From Undibacterium paludis (GTDB lineage Bacteria; Pseudomonadota; Gammaproteobacteria; Burkholderiales; Burkholderiaceae_D): a stretch of 64,000 bases of DNA. The position numbers and the translations under genes were made by a program. Position 1 is the first letter of the stretch; every line of letters starts with the position of its first letter. The notes under the pieces were generated by a model. That model searched no databases. It saw nothing but the letters and a program-made list of their open reading frames with translations, and was not told the DNA's origin. Where the stretch lies: NCBI RefSeq assembly GCF_022568815.1, contig NZ_JAKZHX010000006.1, positions 1 to 64,000 of the forward strand, in the 5' to 3' direction. This document shows positions 10,287-18,944 of the stretch, one piece after another.

Positions 10287-10685
10287 ATGAAACCTGTATT
10301 TGTCTGGCCAGTACGCGTATATTACGAAGATACCGATGCCGGTGGCATCGTGTTTTATGCCAATTACCTGAAGTTTTTTGAGCGTGCACGCACTGAATGG
10401 CTGCGGGCTGCCGGAGTCAACCAGCAACTGATGGCGGATGAACAGGGCTTGATGTTTGTCGTCAAAGCTACCGCAGTCGAGTATCATGCACCCGCCAGGC
10501 TTGACGATGAACTAAGACTCACTGTCGTGGTCGAAAAGCTGGGCCGGGCTTCTGTACAGTTTATGCAAGAAGCCTGGTGTGGTGACCGTTTGCTTGCCAG
10601 CGGCAATATCAAGGTAGGGTGCGTGAGCAAGGCTGCTGTCAGGCCTGCTGCCATACCTGCTGAAGTATTGGCAAAAATTGCCTGA
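10287..10685 (+). CDS. ybgC: Acyl-CoA thioesterase YbgC (Tol-Pal associated)
   Basis: 132-residue hotdog-fold thioesterase. The active-site motif YEDTDAGG near residues 13-20 carries the catalytic Asp17. The following YANYLKFFERARTEWLR pattern (24-40) is typical. It hydrolyses short-chain or hydroxybenzoyl-type acyl-CoA and is normally the first gene of the tol-pal operon. Here tolQ follows after 124 bases. Confidence 0.9.
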   Translation: MKPVFVWPVRVYYEDTDAGGIVFYANYLKFFERARTEWLRAAGVNQQLMADEQGLMFVVKATAVEYHAPARLDDELRLTVVVEKLGRASVQFMQEAWCGDRLLASGNIKVGCVSKAAVRPAAIPAEVLAKIA

Positions 10686-10809
10686 ATATAGGGGTAATGT
10701 GATAATGCGGCAGATCGTATGCTGCCAAGGTGCTGTGATTGCCGTCATGATCACTACGGCCATGCTGATATGCTTCTGGCCTTCGTTTTTGATTTTAAAT
10801 TGATTCAAT

Positions 10810-11505
<696 letters not shown>

Positions 11506-11519
11506 GAAGAACTGACAGC

Positions 11520-11963
11520 ATGAGTACCCTGCGTGGCGAACGTAAACGCAAATTCAAGGCAGAGATCAATGTCGTTCCTTACATTGACGTGATGCTGGTC
11601 TTGCTGGTGATTTTCATGGTGTGTGCACCGATGACCAACCCCAGCGTCATCGACATACCGACAGCCGGGATATCCAAGCAACCGCCAAAGGATTTTATAG
11701 AAATCACCTTGCGTCCCAATGCGCCATCGACCATCAGTATCAATAGTGTGGCTGGTAGCAATGGCAACAATCGACAGGAGGGCAAGGAAGAGGCAAGGGA
11801 TCGTATGCAGCTCATGCAAAAGCTGCGTGAATTCCACGACGCCAAACCCGATATGCCCGTCATGGTATCTGCTGACAAGGGCATGATTTATGATGAGGTC
11901 ATACAAGTGATATCAGAAGCAAAGAAGCTTGGTATCAGCCGCGTCGGTCTGGCAACCAAATGA
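11520..11963 (+). CDS. tolR: TolR, Tol-Pal motor subunit
   Basis: 147-residue ExbD/TolR family protein with a single transmembrane helix at about 18-38. The proton-carrying Asp23 lies in NVVPYIDVMLVLLV, at the same number as in E. coli TolR. The C-terminal periplasmic domain follows. tolA, tolB and pal are not found downstream; the next gene is tamA, eleven bases after the stop. Either the Tol genes are split or the remaining genes lie elsewhere. Confidence 0.9.
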   Translation: MSTLRGERKRKFKAEINVVPYIDVMLVLLVIFMVCAPMTNPSVIDIPTAGISKQPPKDFIEITLRPNAPSTISINSVAGSNGNNRQEGKEEARDRMQLMQKLREFHDAKPDMPVMVSADKGMIYDEVIQVISEAKKLGISRVGLATK

Positions 11964-11973
11964 GCTGGCGCTG

Positions 11974-13833
11974 ATGCAGAAAACACTGCGCCCTTGCCTG
12001 ACTATTTTGTGTGTTGTCAGCATGCTTGCGGCGACATCGGCAGGAGCGCAGCAAAGTTCAGAGCCAGGGACAAACAAAACACAGTCAACAGCAAGTCCTG
12101 AAGTCAATAGCGAGGTCAGCAGCGATGCTGAGCCTGTTCGTGTCAGCAGTACCGGGCGTCTGCAACTACAGGCCGCAAAAAGCCATTGGGCTGACTTGCT
12201 GCGCGAGCATATTGCTGAATTGTCTGGCAATGCAGAAGCGCAAAATATTACACCGGCACTGATACGCAGGTTGAGGCAGGATATCGGCAATATTCTCGCA
12301 ACTGAAGGTTACTTTTCCCCGCAGATACAGTTTGAAAATCCTGATGCCGGCAAGACTGACAGACTGATCCATGTGACTGTGAATGCCGGTGAGCGTACGG
12401 TGATAGAAAATGTCTCGCTTAAAGTGTTTGGTCCTTTGTCTGATGCAATCGACACCGGAGACAAGGCAGCCATCAAGCGCCGGCGCAATTTGCAGGAAGA
12501 CTGGGGCCTGGCGGTGGGGCAGCCATTTCGCGAAAATGACTGGACTGGTGCCAAAACCCAGATGCTGGAAAGCCTGCGGGCAGATGCCTATGCCGCCGCA
12601 AAAATCACGGACAGCGAGGCCAGAGTCGACGCCGACCAGCATAGCGCCGTCCTGAAAGTCGAAGTGGAGAGCGGGCCGGTGTTTACTCTTGGTGATATCC
12701 GCGTCACCGGCATGCAGCGTTACCCATCCTGGTTGATAGACAGATATCAGGCGCCGCAGAAAGGGGAAGTTTATTCACGCAGTCGCTTGCTCGATTTCCA
12801 GCGTGCTTTGCAAAATTCACCTTACTTTGCCACTGTCGCTGTTGGCATCGACCCCGATCCTGACAAAGCCGATGCAATACCCGTTGATGTCAATGTGGTG
12901 GAACGTCAGGCACGTGACCTCAGTTTTGGGCTTGGCTACAGTACTAATACCGGTTATCGCAGCGAGATTGCTTATCGTGATCGCGACATACTGGGCAAGG
13001 CATGGGATTTGCGTAGCGCCGTGCGGCTGGAGCAGCGCCGTCAGCTTGGTTATGCGGATATCTATTTGCCGCCGAATGGCAATAATTACCTCGATTCCTT
13101 CGGTGTGTTGCTGGAAAAAGACAATATCGCCGGTGTGCGCTCTGACCGCAATGCTTTCGGCGTCAAACGCGTCAGTACACGTGGCCATCTTGAGCAGAGG
13201 TTGGGTCTGAATATGGTCAGGGAAAAAATCAAGTCTGAAGGCGAGCCGGAAGAGATTAACAAAGCCCTGGTTGCCAGCGTAGGCTGGACCTGGCGTGATG
13301 TAGATCAGCCCTTTGATCCGCGCAAGGGCGAGATCTTGCAACTGGACCTCGCTGCATCAGAAAAAGCCTTGCTGTCTGACCAGCGTTTCATCCGCAGTTA
13401 CGCCAAATACCAGCGTTGGATCCCGGTGCGCAAAACCGACAGTGTCATCCTGCGGGCAGAACTGGGTGCGGTGTTTTCCAAAGATGATGAAGGTATCCCC
13501 GAGGATTATCTGTTCCGTACCGGTGGCAGCACGACGGTGCGTGGTTATTCATATCAAAGTCTGGGGATACAGCACGTAGGCAGCACCAGGGGCGGGCGTG
13601 TCATGGCTACTGCCAGTGCAGAGTACGTCCATTGGCTCGATACCGTCTGGGGCGCCGCCAGCTTTATTGATGTCGGTAATGCTGCCGATACTTGGCGTGA
13701 GCTGAGTCTGAAACAGGGCATGGGTGTAGGTGCACGCTATAAAACACCGGCCGGTCCGATTGCCCTCGACCTTGCGTATGGACGACAGGCAAAAAAAGTC
13801 AGGCTCGATTTCTCGATTGCGATAGCGTTCTGA
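11974..13833 (+). CDS. tamA: TamA, Omp85-family outer membrane assembly protein
   Basis: 619-residue outer-membrane protein. ATG 11974 is chosen because it begins a clean signal peptide ending in SAGA near residue 23; the longer frame from 11929 runs into tolR. POTRA domains occupy about residues 50-260, including YPSWLIDRYQ. A 16-strand Omp85 barrel follows, containing the conserved RTGGSTTVRGY near residues 510-520. The chain ends in AIAF with the C-terminal Phe needed for BAM recognition. TamA works with TamB in autotransporter assembly and envelope phospholipid transport. tamB starts one base after its stop. Confidence 0.88.
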   Translation: MQKTLRPCLTILCVVSMLAATSAGAQQSSEPGTNKTQSTASPEVNSEVSSDAEPVRVSSTGRLQLQAAKSHWADLLREHIAELSGNAEAQNITPALIRRLRQDIGNILATEGYFSPQIQFENPDAGKTDRLIHVTVNAGERTVIENVSLKVFGPLSDAIDTGDKAAIKRRRNLQEDWGLAVGQPFRENDWTGAKTQMLESLRADAYAAAKITDSEARVDADQHSAVLKVEVESGPVFTLGDIRVTGMQRYPSWLIDRYQAPQKGEVYSRSRLLDFQRALQNSPYFATVAVGIDPDPDKADAIPVDVNVVERQARDLSFGLGYSTNTGYRSEIAYRDRDILGKAWDLRSAVRLEQRRQLGYADIYLPPNGNNYLDSFGVLLEKDNIAGVRSDRNAFGVKRVSTRGHLEQRLGLNMVREKIKSEGEPEEINKALVASVGWTWRDVDQPFDPRKGEILQLDLAASEKALLSDQRFIRSYAKYQRWIPVRKTDSVILRAELGAVFSKDDEGIPEDYLFRTGGSTTVRGYSYQSLGIQHVGSTRGGRVMATASAEYVHWLDTVWGAASFIDVGNAADTWRELSLKQGMGVGARYKTPAGPIALDLAYGRQAKKVRLDFSIAIAF

Positions 13834-13834
13834 T

Positions 13835-16800
13835 ATGCAGCCCGCTGATCAAACACCAAGCACACCATTGTCACCGGTTACACCGCCAGCTGGTAGTTCT
13901 CCTCCGCCTGCAAAAAAGCGCCCGTTATGGCGTCGCATGCTTGGTTTTGTCATCAAGCTGGTATTGCTTGTCATCATTGTCGCTGTACTGCTATTTGCCT
14001 GGGCCTGCAAAACCCAGATCGGTACCCGCAGCCTACTGGCGCTGGTTGAAGACTTGAGCATAGGCAGCTTGCATTTCAGCGGTGTCACTGGCAGCCTTGG
14101 TGATCAGTTAAAAGTCGACGAGTTTATTTATACCAGCAAAGCATTGCATATCAAGGCCAGCGCTGTCGAGCTTGACTGGTATCCCGGTTCGCTATGGCAA
14201 AAGCATGTAGAGATCAACAGATTGAGCGTCAGTGCCCTGCTTATTGCTGGCCTGCCCAACAATAAGCCGGCCACCATGCCTGGTGACCTCAGCTTGCCTG
14301 TAAGCTTGCAGGCAAAACAGCTGGCCTTGGGCCGTCTGGTCCTTGGTGAATTACATGCCGATGGAAAAACCATGACAGAAACCCTGCAATTGAGCGCCAT
14401 GAGCGGTAAGTTTGGCTATCAGTCTGGTCAGTTCCAGGCCAGTGCAACTGGAGTCACGCCTTGGGGCAGGGTGGAAGCCACCAGCAAGATGGGCAGCCAG
14501 ACACCGTTCAAGCTTGAAGGCAATGCCAGCCTGCAGGCGCTGAGCCGGCCCGAATTACCTGCCTTTACGGCAGGCATGGCTGTGCAGGGAACTGTCAGCG
14601 GCAGTCTGGCGCAATTACAGCTTGCCCTGCAAACAGAATTGGGCAGCCAGGCAACAGCGTCGTCAGAACGATCACAGCGAGTCATGCAAGGCAAGGCCAA
14701 TGCTGTGATTACCCCATTCAAGGCACCTTTTATTACGCTCCTGCAAATTGACGCACGCCATGTTGACCCATCTGTCTGGCAAGCCGGTGCGCCACAGGCG
14801 GATTTACGTGTGCTGGCCCAGCTTAATCCTGTCAATACTGCTGCAAGCAAAAGCACTTCTTTTGGCCTGACAGGCAACGTCAGCATCAGCAATGCCAAAG
14901 CGGGTCCTGTCAACCAGCGCAGCTTGCCAGTGCAAAATCTCGATACCAGTTTGCTGTGGCAGGGGGAGCAAATTCAGTTAAGCAAAGTACAGGTGCAACT
15001 GGCCGGGCGCGGCAAGTTGCAAGGTGACGCTCATGTGCAGTGGCCAGGAGGAAAACTGCAGGCAGAACTGGACGTCAATCTGGCTAATATCGACCTGAAA
15101 CAGATTGACCAACGCTTGCGATCCAGCGATATCCAGGGCAAATTTTCTGCGCATACAGCCAGGGACCACAGCATCAACATGCAAGCACATTTGCGCGATG
15201 CACGTGCCAGTCTGCAGGCAGAGGCCAGCTATCGATATGACAAACAGTTGCTGAGTTTCAGCAAGATAGATTTACAGGCTGAACAGACCCAGTTACAGGG
15301 GGCAGGTGATATCAGCTTTGCTGGCCAGCAGCTTTTTCATGTCAAGGCCAGTCTCAAGGATTTTGACCCTGCACGATGGGTCGATACCCAGCCAGGTCGC
15401 CTGCAAGCCGAACTGACAGCACAGGGGCAATTACATCCGCGCCTGCATCTGGAGGCGAAACTGACCCAATTGCAGGGACAGTATGCCGGACAAACCATGC
15501 AAGGCCTTGCTGATATACGCTGGCAGCAGGATCAGCAACTGCAAGTCAGGCAACTTGATGTCAGCTGGGGTAATAACAGCATCAGTGCCCAGGGTAACTG
15601 GGGGCAGCCTGATGATGTATTGAAGCTCAGGCTGGATGCCCAGGATGTCAGCAGACTCAATCCCTTGCTCAACCACTGGCAACTCGCAGTAGGGGGTAGC
15701 ATCAAGGCAGATGCCAGCCTGCGAGGTCGCTTCAATGAGCCTGCAGGCAGTGTCGATGCCCAGGCTCAACAAATCACTATCAAGCGTGGTAAACAGGTTT
15801 TCAGCGTTGCCAGCCTGCAGGGCAAGCTGAATCTGGCCAATGGACTGCAAGGACAGTTTGATGGTGATATCACAGCCAGCAAGCTCAGCGCTGACTGGTC
15901 TGGCACTGATACTGCAAGCGCTGCAAATACCGCAAATACAAATGCCAAGCGCAGCGATAAACTTGAGCAAATGCACCTGCAATTAAAAGGTCGTCGTGAT
16001 GCCCATACACTGACGCTCGATACCGCGTTCAGCAATCAGCAAACACTGAAACTGGCGGCCAGTGGCAGCCTGCAAAGCAACCCGGCCAATCCCTGGGCCT
16101 GGAATGGGCAACTGCAGACGCTTAGCCTGAGCGGCAAACCAGATGTACGCCTGCAAAGTGCCGCCAGCATGCAAGTGTCAGCGCAGACAGTCAAACTTGG
16201 TGCATTGAGCCTGCAAAGCGAACTGGGCAAGCTGCAACTGGATGAACTGGAATGGACACCAGCGTCCATCAAGACCCGTGGCCAACTCAGCGATGTACAC
16301 GCCCTTGATATTGTTGACCTGGTAAGGCCGCAATATGCCGTCAGTGGCAACATCAGGTTGAATGCACAATGGAACCTGAATCTGCAAGACCGCGCTCAGG
16401 GGGAAATCAGGGTGCAGCGTCAAAGTGGTGACCTGCGCTTTAATGATCCGGAGGGCACAGGCACATCGGTGGCGCTGGGAATACGTGAACTGGCCCTGCA
16501 AATGAAGCTGGGCGGACTGGTTGCTGGTAGTGACGGTGAAAACCTTGCTCTTGACCTGAAAGCCGATGGTAGTCGCCTGGGGCTATGGCAAGTCAAACTC
16601 AATAGCCAGGTCAGCAAACAAAATGATGCCTGGACCATCAGTAAAACTGCAGCCTTAAGCGGGCAGGGCAGCGCCAGCATTCCGGACCTGCAATGGCTGG
16701 GGCCCTTGATCAATCCCGGCCTGGTTTTAAAAGGCAGGCTCAATATCAACGGACAATTGCAAGGCAACCTGGGGCAGCCCCGTTATCGTGCCGACCTGAG

Positions 16801-18067
16801 CGGCCGTGAACTGGAAGTCGCGTTTGCTTCGGAAGGTTTGCTCTTGCCGAATGGCAGCCTTGACGCCCAGATAGAAGATCAGCGCCTGAAAGTCAGCAAG
16901 CTGGAGTTTTCCAATACCGTGACCAGCGTACCGCGCCATGCACAATTCCAGGGTCTTGATATGCTGGGTAAAAAAGGTCAGTTCACCGCCAGCGGTGACA
17001 TTGATATAGACAAGGAAACCGGTAGCATCCAGGCACAATGGCAGCAGTTCCCGCTGCTGCAACGCAAGGACAGGTGGCTGGTGGTATCTGGCCAGGCTAA
17101 TATCGTTGAAGCGAATCAGATTTGGAGCCTGACTGGTAAAGTGGCCGCTGACGGTGCTTACTTCAAACTGCCGAAACTGCCGCCCCCCAGTTTATCCAGC
17201 GATGTCGTCGTGATTCGTAAAAGTGATAAATCCGGTAAGACAGTCAATGGCATGGCCAATAGCGCCAGCGAAACTGACAGCAACCGCAAGGGACTCAAAA
17301 CCCGTGTCGATGTCAGCTTTGACATGGGGCCGCGCTTTGTCTTTGTCGGTCGCGGTCTTGATACCGGCCTGGAAGGCAGTCTGCGTCTGCGCTCTGTCGA
17401 TGGCAGCCCCTTGCAGGCGAATGGTTCCATACGTACCGTCAAGGGTGTGTATGAAGGCTATGGACAGCAACTGGCGATAGAGAGAGGCATACTCAACTTC
17501 CAGGGACCACCAGCCAATCCTGGCCTGAACATACGGGCATTGCGCCGTGGCCTGCCGGTAGAAGCCGGGGTAGAAATTGTCGGTACGGTCGTTGCGCCGC
17601 AAGTCAGGCTGGTATCGGAGCCGGTGGTGCCTGATTCAGAAAAATTGTCATGGCTGGTACTGGGGCGCAGTTCTGACCAGTTGGCCAGCGGTGACGCATC
17701 ATTGCTGATGTCGGCCGCTACCGCCATTTTTGGTGGCGACGGCAGTCGCAATGTGCCGCGCGACATCGTGCAAGGACTGGGCTTTGACGAATTTTCGATC
17801 GGCTCTTCGTCCAGTAGTAACGGCACCCGCTTGCCTGGCCAGACTGTGGCTGGTTCGACGGGTACCAGCAATACTGCCAGTACCGATCAGGTGGTCAGCG
17901 TCGGCAAGCGCATCATGCCGGGCCTGGTTTTGTCGGTGGAGCGTGGTCTGTCAGATGCGAGCGGCGCCATCAAGCTCAGTTGGCAACTGACCCGCAGGAT
18001 CAGCATCATAGGCCGCACCGGCAATGAATCAGCAGTGGATGTGAATTATACTTTCTCGTTTAATTGA
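13835..18067 (+). CDS. tamB: TamB, translocation and assembly module / AsmA-like lipid transport protein
   Basis: 1410-residue protein. A cytoplasmic Pro-rich N-terminus is followed by one membrane anchor at about 34-54. A very long periplasmic beta-groove region, rich in repeated LQ/LS-type strands, leads to the DUF490 domain in the last 350 residues. The chain ends in NYTFSFN, as usual for the TamA-contacting end. It bridges inner membrane to TamA in the outer membrane. The gene is coupled to tamA and is of normal to slightly large family length. Confidence 0.88.
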   Translation: MQPADQTPSTPLSPVTPPAGSSPPPAKKRPLWRRMLGFVIKLVLLVIIVAVLLFAWACKTQIGTRSLLALVEDLSIGSLHFSGVTGSLGDQLKVDEFIYTSKALHIKASAVELDWYPGSLWQKHVEINRLSVSALLIAGLPNNKPATMPGDLSLPVSLQAKQLALGRLVLGELHADGKTMTETLQLSAMSGKFGYQSGQFQASATGVTPWGRVEATSKMGSQTPFKLEGNASLQALSRPELPAFTAGMAVQGTVSGSLAQLQLALQTELGSQATASSERSQRVMQGKANAVITPFKAPFITLLQIDARHVDPSVWQAGAPQADLRVLAQLNPVNTAASKSTSFGLTGNVSISNAKAGPVNQRSLPVQNLDTSLLWQGEQIQLSKVQVQLAGRGKLQGDAHVQWPGGKLQAELDVNLANIDLKQIDQRLRSSDIQGKFSAHTARDHSINMQAHLRDARASLQAEASYRYDKQLLSFSKIDLQAEQTQLQGAGDISFAGQQLFHVKASLKDFDPARWVDTQPGRLQAELTAQGQLHPRLHLEAKLTQLQGQYAGQTMQGLADIRWQQDQQLQVRQLDVSWGNNSISAQGNWGQPDDVLKLRLDAQDVSRLNPLLNHWQLAVGGSIKADASLRGRFNEPAGSVDAQAQQITIKRGKQVFSVASLQGKLNLANGLQGQFDGDITASKLSADWSGTDTASAANTANTNAKRSDKLEQMHLQLKGRRDAHTLTLDTAFSNQQTLKLAASGSLQSNPANPWAWNGQLQTLSLSGKPDVRLQSAASMQVSAQTVKLGALSLQSELGKLQLDELEWTPASIKTRGQLSDVHALDIVDLVRPQYAVSGNIRLNAQWNLNLQDRAQGEIRVQRQSGDLRFNDPEGTGTSVALGIRELALQMKLGGLVAGSDGENLALDLKADGSRLGLWQVKLNSQVSKQNDAWTISKTAALSGQGSASIPDLQWLGPLINPGLVLKGRLNINGQLQGNLGQPRYRADLSGRELEVAFASEGLLLPNGSLDAQIEDQRLKVSKLEFSNTVTSVPRHAQFQGLDMLGKKGQFTASGDIDIDKETGSIQAQWQQFPLLQRKDRWLVVSGQANIVEANQIWSLTGKVAADGAYFKLPKLPPPSLSSDVVVIRKSDKSGKTVNGMANSASETDSNRKGLKTRVDVSFDMGPRFVFVGRGLDTGLEGSLRLRSVDGSPLQANGSIRTVKGVYEGYGQQLAIERGILNFQGPPANPGLNIRALRRGLPVEAGVEIVGTVVAPQVRLVSEPVVPDSEKLSWLVLGRSSDQLASGDASLLMSAATAIFGGDGSRNVPRDIVQGLGFDEFSIGSSSSSNGTRLPGQTVAGSTGTSNTASTDQVVSVGKRIMPGLVLSVERGLSDASGAIKLSWQLTRRISIIGRTGNESAVDVNYTFSFN

Positions 18068-18087
18068 CGATGCCACGAACATAGCTG

Positions 18088-18867
18088 ATGCGCCAACTAT
18101 CCTTAATCACCATGCGCAGCTTGTTGCCGTATTTTTTACTGCTGGTTACATGGCCACTTATCGCGCTCGCCACACCGGTGAGTGTGAATGAACTACGGAT
18201 TGTGACCGAAGAATTACCCCCTCTCAATTACGAGGAAAATGGTCAGCTTACCGGGTACTCAACCGAGTTATTGCAAGAGGTGTTGAAAACTGCCCGTATC
18301 CAGGCGTCTATCAAACTTATGCCCTGGGCGCGCGCATATCAGGCTGCATCAACAGAGCCGAATACCTTGCTGTATTCCACCGTGCGCACACCCGAACGTG
18401 AAAAGCTGTTTCACTGGATAGGCCCGATCAGCAAGCGTCAGATTTACCTGTATAAACTGCGCTCGCGCAAGGATGTGCAGGCAAAGACACTGGTCGACGC
18501 TTCAGCATACCGCATAGGACTGGTGCGCGAAATGGCTTCGAATCAGGCTTTTTTGAAGAGTGGTCATTTCACCGATGACAATGTTGACTATGCGCCTACG
18601 CAAGAATCAAACATGAAAAAACTGCTGGCAAGCCGTGTTGATATGATTGCCTCCCTCAACTGGAGTGCAGCCTTCGTCATCAAGTCACTCAATTATTCCC
18701 CATCCCTGCTGGAACCGGTTTTGCTCCTGGGTGATACAGGAAGCGCCTATTTTTTTGCGGTCAATCGCAACAGCGACCCGGAGCTGGTCTCAAAATTACA
18801 GAAAGCTTTCGACCGTATTCGGGCTACAGGTGTGATGGAGCAGTTGCGCAAAAAATACATGGATTAG
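18088..18867 (+). CDS. Periplasmic solute-binding protein, SBP_bac_3 type
   Basis: 259-residue secreted protein with a hydrophobic signal at about residues 9-28; ATG 18112 could also start it. The mature part begins with LRIVTEELPPLNYEENGQ and contains a GYSTEL motif, the pattern of polar-amino-acid-type extracellular binding proteins. No permease or ATPase gene is adjacent, so it may serve a distant transporter or act as a sensor-type orphan. It starts 20 bases after tamB. The substrate cannot be told from the sequence. Confidence 0.75.
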   Translation: MRQLSLITMRSLLPYFLLLVTWPLIALATPVSVNELRIVTEELPPLNYEENGQLTGYSTELLQEVLKTARIQASIKLMPWARAYQAASTEPNTLLYSTVRTPEREKLFHWIGPISKRQIYLYKLRSRKDVQAKTLVDASAYRIGLVREMASNQAFLKSGHFTDDNVDYAPTQESNMKKLLASRVDMIASLNWSAAFVIKSLNYSPSLLEPVLLLGDTGSAYFFAVNRNSDPELVSKLQKAFDRIRATGVMEQLRKKYMD

Positions 18868-18944
18868 TCTTGTAGTAACTGGCTCAGTCAAGTCATCGTA
18901 TCAGCAACTTGCCCAAACCAGTTGGTACTGACGTTATCAGTGCG

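Noticed and set aside
18088-18867. Assigning a specific amino acid to the binding protein
   Set aside because: No binding-site residue pattern is distinctive and there are no transporter neighbours.
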